The notes beneath the pieces were generated by a model. The model did no database searches. It saw nothing but the letters and a program-made list of their open reading frames with translations, and had not been told where the DNA came from. From Pseudomonadota bacterium (GTDB lineage: Bacteria > Desulfobacterota > JAPLJL01): a DNA stretch of 37,382 nt. The position numbers and the translations under genes are program-made. The stretch is from contig JAPLJI010000176.1 in the NCBI GenBank assembly GCA_026388655.1, positions 1 through 37,382 of the forward strand, read 5' to 3'. Positions 1 to 6,647 of the stretch are shown piece by piece (the first letter of the stretch is position 1; every line of letters starts with the position of its first letter).

Positions 1-519
1 AAGCGCCGACAGATCGAACCAGCTTCCGGTCACGAGGAATTTCCCCGCCGCCGGGTCAAAATCAAACGGGGAATTGGCGAAGAGCAGCGGAATTTTCAGG
101 TGAAAGATGCCGATCAGGTTCTGGAAGTATTTCGACCAGCCGTGGGCCACCGAGGCGGCCGCGACGCTGTATTCCAGGATCAGGTCCCAGCCGATGATCC
201 AGGCCATCAACTCCCCGAGCGTCGCGTAGGCGTAAGTATAAGCCGAACCGGCCACGGGGGTCATCGAAGCAAACTCCGCATAGCAGAGCGCGGCGAAAAC
301 GCAGGTTACCCCCGATACGACGAAGGAAACCGTCAGCGCCGGGCCGGCCTTGTAATGGGCGGCCAGGCCGGTGAGGACGAAGATGCCCGCCCCGATGATG
401 CACCCGATTCCCAGGCTGGTCAGGGACCAGGGCCCGAGCACACGGCGCAGCCGGTTTTCACCCTTCATTTCCTCGTGAAATAAACTTAGCGGTTTATGCG
501 CGAACAGGTCTTTCCACAT
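1..519 (-). CDS. APC-family amino acid permease, N-terminal part (cut by window edge)
   Basis: My translation from the ATG at 519 gives 173 codons that run off the left edge. It begins MWKDLFAHKPLSLFHEEM and continues with LGPWSLTSLGIGCIIGAGIF, the glycine-rich first membrane helix typical of the amino acid-polyamine-cation (APC) superfamily, where the backbone of this helix binds the substrate amino group. Further hydrophobic helices follow (AGPALTVSFVVSGVTCVF, then CYAEFASMTPVAGSAYTYAY, another conserved APC segment). Family knowledge suggests a cationic or broad-specificity amino acid transporter in the inner membrane. The start is supported by a GGAAGAAGG stretch just upstream. The C-terminal two thirds lie outside the window. 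The specific substrate cannot be told from this part. Confidence 0.9.
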   Translation of the reverse strand, partial: MWKDLFAHKPLSLFHEEMKGENRLRRVLGPWSLTSLGIGCIIGAGIFVLTGLAAHYKAGPALTVSFVVSGVTCVFAALCYAEFASMTPVAGSAYTYAYATLGELMAWIIGWDLILEYSVAAASVAHGWSKYFQNLIGIFHLKIPLLFANSPFDFDPAAGKFLVTGSWFDLSAL

Positions 520-723
520 GACCTTCTTCCTTCCTCAAAATTTGAATCAATTTATCATAAGAAAACCGGGGAGACAAACCCGGGATTTAAATCTGAGTTC
601 AAGAAGTTAGTAGAGGGTAGACCGGGGTCTTCGGTTTCTTTTCACTATTTTTCCCCCAGAAGGTTCTATTCAATGATACTATAAACCCCTTCAACGGAAA
701 TATAATTTTCTAAGGGGGGCCTG
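520..723. other. Intergenic region between divergent permease and transposase
   Basis: About 200 bases without a gene. It is relatively AT-rich and must carry the promoters of both divergent genes. An AGGGGGG stretch at about 713-719 can serve as the ribosome binding site of the transposase. I see no clear insertion-sequence terminal repeat here and no structured RNA. Confidence 0.4.
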
Positions 724-1917
724 ATGGGTTTGCTCAGATTCGTATTTCTGTTTGTCCAATACCTCGGTTTTTTGATGTTCCTGAAGACCAGCCGGAGAAT
801 CGGGAAACTCGGAAAAGATCGTTCGGAAATTCGTTGGGAAAGGATCATCCGGGAGAATCTTTGTCTAAAATACGAGATTCAGGTCCTCAAGCATAAACTC
901 TCATCCCTCGAAAAACGGCCCCGGTGGATGGCTGGAGAGCGATTGGGGCAGATATTCGTTTACCTTTTCAACCGAGACAATACCGCCTTTCTGAGAAATT
1001 ACCTGCTAACCTCTAAAAGAACCGTGAGAAGATGGATTCAATGGCTGAATCAAAAGGGAATAGGTTCCCTGATTCGTCCACCCTACCCCGGCAGAATTCC
1101 AATATCCCGGGAATTGAGAGAGCTGATCGGAAGGTTAAAAGGTGAAAACCCCCTCTGGGGATCGAAGAGAATCGGGGGAGAGCTTCTTCGCCTGGGAATC
1201 GTCCTTTCGCGGAGCACCATCAGGCGGATCTTGAAAGAAGAAGGACTATGTCCCACTGGACTGATGAGGAAATCCAAATATCAAAACCCCAAGGCCAAAT
1301 ATCCAAACCAGATCTGGAGTATAGATTTCTTCATCCTCAGAATCTTCCATTTGAAAATTCTCTACCTTTTCTTCATTCTCGACGAATACTCCCGCTATTT
1401 TCTCCATTTCTCGGTCTCGATCAAACCTTCTGCTGTTTCCTGCGCTCGGGAGCCGAAAAAAACCATAACAATATTCGGCACCCCCGAAATTATCATCTCC
1501 GACCGAGATTCCCGCTTTAAAGGTGAATTCAGAAAAACCTTGGAACAAATGCGGATAAAGCATCGGAGAATCCCGCCCCGCTGCCCTCTTTTTAATTGCC
1601 GGGCGGAAAGATTTGTCGGATCGGTGAGAAGGGAGCTTCTCAATCACATTCTTCCCTTCAGCCAGAAGGAGACTTTATTTTATCTTTCCGAATATCAACT
1701 CTATTACAACTTTCTCCGCCCCCATCAAGGAATAGACCAGAAAACCCCGGCGGAGATGTACGCCCTTCCTTATCACTCCCCTCCCCATCGAGGGGGGAGG
1801 GCCAGGGTGGGGGTGAATAATCATGAACCTTCACCTTTTCCGTTTCTTCCTAAAATCAACAAAATTAAATTGGCGGGCGGCCTGCTGAATTCTTATTATT
1901 TCAAAAAAGCCGCTTAA
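724..1917 (+). CDS. DDE integrase/transposase of an insertion sequence (IS481/IS3-like integrase core)
   Basis: 397 aa. A hydrophobic N-terminal segment and helix-turn-helix-like region come first. A segment typical of rve transposases follows (GENPLWGSKRIGGELLRLG, then STIRRILKEEG). The integrase core has the acidic triad D201 (in WSIDFF), D260 (in ISDRDSRF) and E295 (in RAERFVGS). The D-E spacing of 34 residues is canonical, so the catalytic core looks intact. RRELLNHI and YYNFLRPHQGIDQKTPAEMY are the usual C-terminal signatures. The family cuts and joins DNA ends during transposition. After PAEMY there is an unusual tail of about 50 residues encoded partly by a GC-rich palindromic repeat (1773-1816). 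The start follows an AGGGGGG ribosome binding site. The gene abuts the eroded end of the Rhs locus. Confidence 0.85.
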   Translation: MGLLRFVFLFVQYLGFLMFLKTSRRIGKLGKDRSEIRWERIIRENLCLKYEIQVLKHKLSSLEKRPRWMAGERLGQIFVYLFNRDNTAFLRNYLLTSKRTVRRWIQWLNQKGIGSLIRPPYPGRIPISRELRELIGRLKGENPLWGSKRIGGELLRLGIVLSRSTIRRILKEEGLCPTGLMRKSKYQNPKAKYPNQIWSIDFFILRIFHLKILYLFFILDEYSRYFLHFSVSIKPSAVSCAREPKKTITIFGTPEIIISDRDSRFKGEFRKTLEQMRIKHRRIPPRCPLFNCRAERFVGSVRRELLNHILPFSQKETLFYLSEYQLYYNFLRPHQGIDQKTPAEMYALPYHSPPHRGGRARVGVNNHEPSPFPFLPKINKIKLAGGLLNSYYFKKAA

Positions 1918-2033
1918 AAATCTCCCTGCTTATAAAAATCTCCCCTCCCTCGATGGGAGCCGACCCCATTTTCTCCCCTCCCTCAGCTTGCCCCGTCAAG
2001 GGCGGGGATGGGAGGGGACTGAGGGGAGGGTGA
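1773..2033. repeat. GC-rich CTCCCCTCC-type palindromic repeats, the first inside the transposase 3' end
   Basis: At 1773-1816, ctccccatcgaggggggag followed by ccagggtgggggtga forms a hairpin inside the transposase C-terminus. At about 1941-2033 two or three further arms of the same kind occur (cctccctcgatgggag; cccctccctcag paired with ctgaggggagg). They belong to the same class as 8203-8242. They are REP/MITE-like by appearance. The part at 1941-2033 could also end transcription of the transposase. Confidence 0.7.
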
Positions 2034-2208
2034 ACTTCCCAGCACGATAGGTAGAAGCTTATCTAAAGGCAGACGTTAAAGTCCAAAATTCAATCTTGAA
2101 ACAACTATTTTTATGGAATTTTATGCAAATTACGGCCGGATTGCTTATCAGATTTTCAAAATTTCTTTTCCGGTCATCCGATCATTCGCTAAAAACTATT
2201 TTGGCCCC
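2034..2208. other. Non-coding junction between IS region and Rhs remnant
   Basis: About 175 bases that I cannot assign. It separates the GC-rich repeat cluster from the stop codon of the Rhs remnant. I found no terminal inverted repeat that would define the end of the insertion sequence. Confidence 0.3.
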
Positions 2209-2418
2209 CTACAAGGTGGTCACGCCAAAGGCGGTCTTCTTCACCCGGCGGCTCTGGGAGTCGTATACATACTGCCCTACTGAATTTCCTTCAACTTTTA
2301 TTTCTTTTAATCGATTATTCACGTCATAAATAAGCGACGTGTTATCCCAGCCCACAATATTTCCATTACCGTCGTAGGCGTAGGTCGTCCCTTCCCGTAT
2401 CGCCGAGGCGATCTTGAT
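2209..2418 (-). pseudogene. Rhs core remnant (truncated cassette start)
   Basis: Translated on the minus strand this gives IKIASAIREGTTYAYDGNGN, a YD-repeat segment, then SQSRRVKKTAFGVTTL and a TAG stop at 2211-2209. It is closely similar to the start of the cassette at 5932 (KIKIAEAMREGTTYAYDGNG, AQSRRVKKTAFNVTTYFIYD). The remnant breaks off just where the intact cassettes continue with the FIYDQF segment, so it is the first 70 codons of a fourth cassette whose core, C-terminal domain and partner are gone. It begins directly after the TGA of the preceding small gene and in the same frame. It has no start codon or ribosome binding site of its own and is probably not translated. Confidence 0.8.
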
Positions 2419-2919
2419 TCACAAATCTTCGATTTTTTCTCTTTCCCATTTATCGATTTTCCAATCTGAACCTTCTTTTATTAAATAAAACCTTATTCGG
2501 GTTTTTTCCTTAAAACCTTCTCCTTCACCTATTGATTCCACAACTGCAATTATCACATTTTCTCCATTTTCTTGAACTTTTTTTATTTTCTGATCATACC
2601 AATGGGTTTCACTGGTTAACCTATAATCTTTGTAAACCTTTGCATTTGTTATCGATATATCCTTACCGGTATTCATATCAGTAACAGTATAAGACTTTAA
2701 TCTTTCTTTAAAATTACTTGAAAGTAATGCGTAGCATTCATCATACTCAACCTTTTCTTCATAATACAAGTATTTTTCAAGAACTTTAGTAGCAATTATT
2801 ATTTCATTTCCACCATTTTCTTTTGTTTTGGCTTTACCATACTGAAGGTTTTTGTTATAGTTACAACATACAACAAATATTATCATTATTACTGAAAGAA
2901 ACGAATTTATTTTCAGCAC
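2419..2919 (-). CDS. Exported NTF2-like small protein, candidate immunity protein of cassette 1
   Basis: 166 aa. The N-terminus (MLKINSFLSVIMIIFVVCCN) is a short basic start plus hydrophobic segment, hence a signal peptide or membrane anchor. Two cysteines end it, but the residues before them do not match a classic lipobox, so a lipoprotein is possible but not certain. The rest (KVLEKYLYYEEKVEYDECYA ... RIRFYLIKEGSDWKIDKWE) has the look of NTF2-like/DUF4878-type exported proteins. A GTG start at 2919 is preceded by GTAGGAG at good spacing, 14 bases after the stop of the Rhs cassette with the peptidase-like end. By analogy with Rhs loci it is likely the immunity partner. An extracytoplasmic location fits a toxin acting on peptidoglycan. 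The role is inferred. Confidence 0.6.
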   Translation of the reverse strand: MLKINSFLSVIMIIFVVCCNYNKNLQYGKAKTKENGGNEIIIATKVLEKYLYYEEKVEYDECYALLSSNFKERLKSYTVTDMNTGKDISITNAKVYKDYRLTSETHWYDQKIKKVQENGENVIIAVVESIGEGEGFKEKTRIRFYLIKEGSDWKIDKWEREKIEDL

Positions 2920-2933
2920 TTTGTTTGCTCCTA

Positions 2934-4145
2934 CTATTTACAAGATTTAACTTCTTTTTTTTCTTCATTCTTTTTACTTTCACCTTCTTTCCGCCATTCT
3001 GGTTCATCCTGAAGTGTTTGACCATTACGTCCGTTCCATTCAGAATCTCTGGTATCTACATGAGTATGGCCTTTATGTTGTTGATCATAAGTGCTTACAC
3101 CATTAAATCCAACCTGCGAAGCCAATTCGGCAGTTTGCTCAGAAGACCATCCAGGAATATAAATATCTGCAGCCTTTCCACCATTGGTTGTGAGATGATA
3201 GCTTCCTGATGCACCCCCAACATCTTCATTCTGTTGAGGTGTCCTATCACCACCAGTTACAATTACATCTCGACTTCCATTCAAAGTATCCAATTCGGTT
3301 AATTTCTGCCTTGTCGTCGAATCAGTAATATTATGATTGCCATAGACAACCTCTAAACCTAAATAATCCCAATGACGTATAGGATTGTTATCAGAGTACA
3401 AATAACTGACTGTACTATACCCAATTGTTACAAGAGGATCTTGAGAAAGATATCTTCCAATTTTAGGACTATAGTATCTATTGATACTGTAATGCAACCC
3501 AGTCTCAGCGTCATAGTACTGCCCAGGGAATCTCAGGTTCTGAGAAATAGTGTTTGGCTCCATGGTCAAAGGCTCTTCCCCAAAGGGACCGTACTGCCAT
3601 GACCAGACCACGTTTTGATTCTGATCCGTCAGCTTGATGGGAGTACCCAAATGATCATTATGATAATAATAGACCACCTCGCCAGTTGTTTGCGCTTGAA
3701 GGCGAGAAGGCTGGAAAGCTAGAAGGCTAATAATAAAAGCCGACCCTAAAAATCCAATTAAAAGAATAAAAGACTTTTTAGAACTTCGGGTAAATTTAAA
3801 AAAGATGACAAAAAGGAAAGGCGATAAAATAAATACATACCCTAAAATCCCTTCCTTCGGGTTCCAGGCGAAGATCGTTCCGCAGCTCCCGCTGACTTGG
3901 CCTGAAATTGTAGGAGGCGGAGCGGAAGAAGGCAACGGCAAATCAATCAGTGCCAGAGCCTGGCCGTTCAGGTAAATATATTCCTTCGTTATATTTCCGC
4001 TTGCATCAGACTCCGCGATTAAATTGCTGAACTGGTCATAGATGGAATAGGTGGTCACGCCGTAGGCAGTTTTCTTCACACGGCGGCCGGAAGCATCATA
4101 AGTATATTCACCCACGGGCTGGCCGTTGACCAACGCCTTCGTCAT
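2934..4145 (-). CDS. Orphan Rhs cassette 1: Rhs core plus M15 peptidase-like C-terminal domain
   Basis: 403 aa. Residues 1-70 are a YD-repeat start nearly identical to cassette 3. Two hydrophobic segments lie at about 100-117 and 125-143. The Rhs-associated core runs about 157-264 (DHLGTP at 165-170, RFPGQYYDAETGLHY, GRYLSQDP) and closes with PIRHWDYLGL (255-264), the PxxxxDPxGL-type boundary of Rhs toxins. The variable end (265-403) resembles zinc D,D-/L,D-carboxypeptidases of the M15/VanY type: TGGDRTPQQN (R301), SYHLTTNGGKAADI (H317, D327) and HKGHTHVDTR (H362), the expected Arg and His/Asp/His ligands. A peptidoglycan-cleaving toxin is therefore likely. There is no convincing ribosome binding site before the ATG at 4145, so it may be a silent cassette that is expressed after recombination with the main gene. 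Confidence 0.8.
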   Translation of the reverse strand: MTKALVNGQPVGEYTYDASGRRVKKTAYGVTTYSIYDQFSNLIAESDASGNITKEYIYLNGQALALIDLPLPSSAPPPTISGQVSGSCGTIFAWNPKEGILGYVFILSPFLFVIFFKFTRSSKKSFILLIGFLGSAFIISLLAFQPSRLQAQTTGEVVYYYHNDHLGTPIKLTDQNQNVVWSWQYGPFGEEPLTMEPNTISQNLRFPGQYYDAETGLHYSINRYYSPKIGRYLSQDPLVTIGYSTVSYLYSDNNPIRHWDYLGLEVVYGNHNITDSTTRQKLTELDTLNGSRDVIVTGGDRTPQQNEDVGGASGSYHLTTNGGKAADIYIPGWSSEQTAELASQVGFNGVSTYDQQHKGHTHVDTRDSEWNGRNGQTLQDEPEWRKEGESKKNEEKKEVKSCK

Positions 4146-4146
4146 C

Positions 4147-4162
4147 CGATTCTGTGAATCGT
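4147..4162. repeat. Inverted repeat at cassette 1 boundary
   Basis: CGATTC-TGT-GAATCG lies immediately before the ATG of cassette 1. The same sequence with one more paired base occurs at 7825-7841 before cassette 3. Similarity between the two cassettes begins at this palindrome and the sequences upstream differ, so it marks a recombination boundary or hotspot. Confidence 0.55.
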
Positions 4163-4163
4163 C

Positions 4164-4260
4164 GCCTCCGGAGAGTGTTAAAAGTTGCTAAATTATCCCA
4201 GCCAATTATAAGCAAGGAATTTTACAATCTTTTAGAATAAAAAATCGAAAATGAAATGTT
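4164..4260. other. Spacer between cassette 1 and the preceding small gene
   Basis: About 100 AT-rich bases. The part near 4164-4200 still encodes a short piece (LLTLSGG) similar to the sequence upstream of cassette 2 (LLTLSGDN), so it is Rhs-derived. A TAG stop interrupts it. No promoter is evident. Confidence 0.4.
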
Positions 4261-4602
4261 TTAATTGAAATGATTTCCAAAAAATGAATTAAGTAGCATC
4301 ATAACATAAAAAGTTATACTTATAAATAAAATTACGATAAATATTGAGATTAAAATTCTTTTGAAAGAAAACTTTTTCTCAGATATTTTACTTCCCAATT
4401 TCTTATTAGTTAGAAAATTACCAATCATTTCAAATAGTAAGAATATTGGTATTCCAATAAAAATTAATACTAACCATCCTATAAAATCTTTAGGAATGTG
4501 AGGATATAAATATAAAATAATAAATAGTAAATAAATAAAAATGAATATAGTAATTCCAATTAAAAGTCTTTTAATCCGTTCTTTTAATGACCCTTTTATC
4601 AT
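4261..4602 (-). CDS. Small integral membrane protein, candidate immunity protein of cassette 2
   Basis: 113 aa from the ATG at 4602; a longer reading from 4647 would overlap the cassette 2 gene. It has a basic start (MIKGSLKERIKRLL) and three strongly hydrophobic segments (around LIGITIFIFIYLLFIILYLY, WLVLIFIGIPIFLLFEMIG and ILISIFIVILFISITFYVMM), so it should sit in the inner membrane. I do not recognise a family. It starts four bases after the TGA of the cassette 2 gene, which suggests translational coupling. Its base composition is far more AT-rich than the flanking genome, a sign of recent acquisition. An integral membrane immunity protein would fit a membrane-active toxin, but this is inference. 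Confidence 0.6.
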   Translation of the reverse strand: MIKGSLKERIKRLLIGITIFIFIYLLFIILYLYPHIPKDFIGWLVLIFIGIPIFLLFEMIGNFLTNKKLGSKISEKKFSFKRILISIFIVILFISITFYVMMLLNSFFGNHFN

Positions 4603-4606
4603 TTTT

Positions 4607-5932
4607 TCAATCGCATGATTTTTGTTCACAAGGTGTAATTGCAGCATTAATTAATGAACCTGCTGCCGCTCCTGCTTCCCATGCAGTACCCATTAAAGCG
4701 AAATTCACAACCCAAGTTCCCCCCGCAACAATTCCTGTTTCCAAACCGGTAAATGTTGCACCACCCATAGAAACACCCTGAAAACCACCTGCCGCCCACT
4801 GCCCAAGAGTAACACTCCCTAAAGCAGAAGAAACATACCCTGATGAATATAAACCTAATCCTGCCGGAGCCAATAATCCTGGAACTGCACTATTTGTAGT
4901 CTTGAAATTTTCCCAAACACGTTGCCAATAAGATTTTTCACACATCAATCCTAATCGATCTATCCAAATAATAGGATTGTTTAAAGCATATCCATATAAA
5001 TCAACGTCTGCTCCTTCGACAATTAAAGGATCAATTTTACATTTTAAAGATAATAAAATAGAATATAAATTCAGCATTTTAATCGGATCCGGGGTGAGAT
5101 ACCTCCCCAGTTTGGGGCTGTAATAGCGGTGGAAATTATAATACAACCCGGTTTCAGCGTCGTAATATTGACCGGGGAATCTTAGATTTTGTGAAATGGT
5201 ATTGGATTCCATCCATGGCGATTCTTCTCCAAACGGCCCATACTGCCACCGCCACACGATATTGATATCGGCGTCGGTCATAACCAAAGGAGTACCAAGA
5301 TGATCCAAATGGAAATAATAGATCTTCTCAGCGCTTTCTTGAGCTCGGACGCTTTCCTCGGTGAAAATAAACGCTGAGCCGAGCACCAGGCACCAGAGCA
5401 CCACGGCACCAGAAAAGGCCAAATAATTCTTTCTCCGGTAAGAGCGGATCAAAATCAAGCCAAAGAAAGGCGATAAAATAAAGAAGAAAAGAATGGCTTG
5501 ATCGCGGGTGGCCCGGCCGAAACCGATAGTTGAACACATCCCGCTGACTTGCTGAGAAATCGTCTGGGGCGGGGCGGAAGAAGGCAAAGGCAGATTAATC
5601 AGAGCCAGTGGCTTGCCATTCATGTAAATATATTCCCTGGTGATATTTCCACTCGCATCAGATTCCGCGATCAAATTGTTGAATTGGTCATAGATGAAGT
5701 AGGTAGTCACGTTAAAGGCGGTCTTTTTCACCCTGCGGCTTTGGGCGTCGTATGAATAAGAAGCAATTTGCAGGGTGCCATCTTCAGGCAAAGGGGAAGT
5801 AACCCCAACAAGACGATTTTGGAAGTCGTATTTGTAATGGATATCATCGGCCGCGATGATGTTCCCATTCCCGTCGTAGGCGTAGGTCGTCCCTTCTCTC
5901 ATCGCCTCGGCGATCTTGATCTTCATCGCCAA
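4607..5932 (-). CDS. Orphan Rhs cassette 2: Rhs core plus Gly/Ala-rich hydrophobic C-terminal domain
   Basis: 441 aa from a TTG at 5932 (ATG alternative at 5926). The open frame actually extends up to a TAG at 6043, reading LLTLSGDNLASFVTKDELGQ, so no real start is evident and the cassette looks like a promoterless fragment. YD repeats occupy 15-85. Hydrophobic segments are at about 146-163 and 171-190, followed by ESVRAQ. The core contains DHLGTP (210-215) and RFPGQYYDAETGLYY, and ends in PIIWIDRLGL (320-329). The last 112 residues (from MCEKSYWQRVWENF) are a Gly/Ala/Ser-rich hydrophobic region ending CEQKSCD. They resemble membrane-inserting or pore-forming domains in composition only. No enzyme motif is visible. 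Its neighbour is a membrane protein, consistent with a toxin/immunity pair. Confidence 0.75.
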   Translation of the reverse strand: MAMKIKIAEAMREGTTYAYDGNGNIIAADDIHYKYDFQNRLVGVTSPLPEDGTLQIASYSYDAQSRRVKKTAFNVTTYFIYDQFNNLIAESDASGNITREYIYMNGKPLALINLPLPSSAPPQTISQQVSGMCSTIGFGRATRDQAILFFFILSPFFGLILIRSYRRKNYLAFSGAVVLWCLVLGSAFIFTEESVRAQESAEKIYYFHLDHLGTPLVMTDADINIVWRWQYGPFGEESPWMESNTISQNLRFPGQYYDAETGLYYNFHRYYSPKLGRYLTPDPIKMLNLYSILLSLKCKIDPLIVEGADVDLYGYALNNPIIWIDRLGLMCEKSYWQRVWENFKTTNSAVPGLLAPAGLGLYSSGYVSSALGSVTLGQWAAGGFQGVSMGGATFTGLETGIVAGGTWVVNFALMGTAWEAGAAAGSLINAAITPCEQKSCD

Positions 5933-6046
5933 TTTTATGAACTGCTTGACCTGCCCCAGCTCATCTTTAGTTACAAAAGAAGCCAGATTATCCCCGGAGA
6001 GGGTTAAAAGCTCCCGTACTATCCCGGCCAGGCTTTCTCGCTATTA

Positions 6047-6625
6047 TCAATCAAGGATGAAATCGACCGATATGACGCGAGGCACGGCTTCATGAGAAAG
6101 GTGAACACCACAAGCATAGTTGCCAAGATTTGGGGTGTTAAAATACAAATCCGTAGGATGTTGCTCGGCGATCTGGAACTCAGACATGATAGCCCGCACT
6201 TCGTTAATGGTTTGTCCCTTCTTTATCGTCTGACACTTGCCGTATAGATACTTTAGCTCATGCGAATCAGAGAAGAAAACGTGTACAGGAGGATAAAAGA
6301 CTTCTAGGTCTATTATCCCAAGTAACACGTGCGGAGAGACTCCAACGACGTAGAAAATAAGTGACAGGCCAAGAAGCCAACCCTCCCAACCTGGCTTGAG
6401 TTTCAATCTCATTCGAAGAAGAAAAACGATGAAGCTCACGCCGGCGAGAAACAGTATGGAGTCTAAGACTATGATAAATATGACAGAGGATCGGGTCACC
6501 TTCGAGAACGGCATGGAGTAATAATGATCGACCCCTACCAAGATGAGAGACGCGAGCACGAACATCGCAATCGCGATCTTGATCACCAAAGGAAGATGTA
6601 TTGGCGTCGATGCCTTGGCCTGCAC
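6047..6625 (-). CDS. Membrane protein with C-terminal soluble domain, candidate immunity protein of cassette 3
   Basis: 192 aa from the GTG at 6625, chosen because GGAGG lies six bases upstream. An upstream in-frame ATG at 6676 would overlap the cassette 3 gene and lacks such a site. It has three hydrophobic segments (around VIKIAIAMFVLASLILVGVD, VIFIIVLDSILFLAGVSFIV and WLLGLSLIFYVVGVSPHVLL) and a roughly 80-residue end containing KCQTIKKGQTINEVRAIMSE, with no recognised family. It begins 22 bases after the stop of cassette 3. Position and topology suggest the immunity partner of the cassette 3 C-terminal domain. The evidence is contextual only. Confidence 0.6.
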   Translation of the reverse strand: MQAKASTPIHLPLVIKIAIAMFVLASLILVGVDHYYSMPFSKVTRSSVIFIIVLDSILFLAGVSFIVFLLRMRLKLKPGWEGWLLGLSLIFYVVGVSPHVLLGIIDLEVFYPPVHVFFSDSHELKYLYGKCQTIKKGQTINEVRAIMSEFQIAEQHPTDLYFNTPNLGNYACGVHLSHEAVPRVISVDFILD

Positions 6626-6647
6626 TGTTAGCCTCCGCCCGAATGCA

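Noticed and set aside
640-2100. Terminal inverted repeats of the insertion sequence
   Set aside because: I could not find a matching pair around the transposase; the limits of the element remain undefined.
2096-2329. Small plus-strand open frame next to the IS
   Set aside because: It overlaps the Rhs remnant on the other strand, has no ribosome binding site and resembles nothing.
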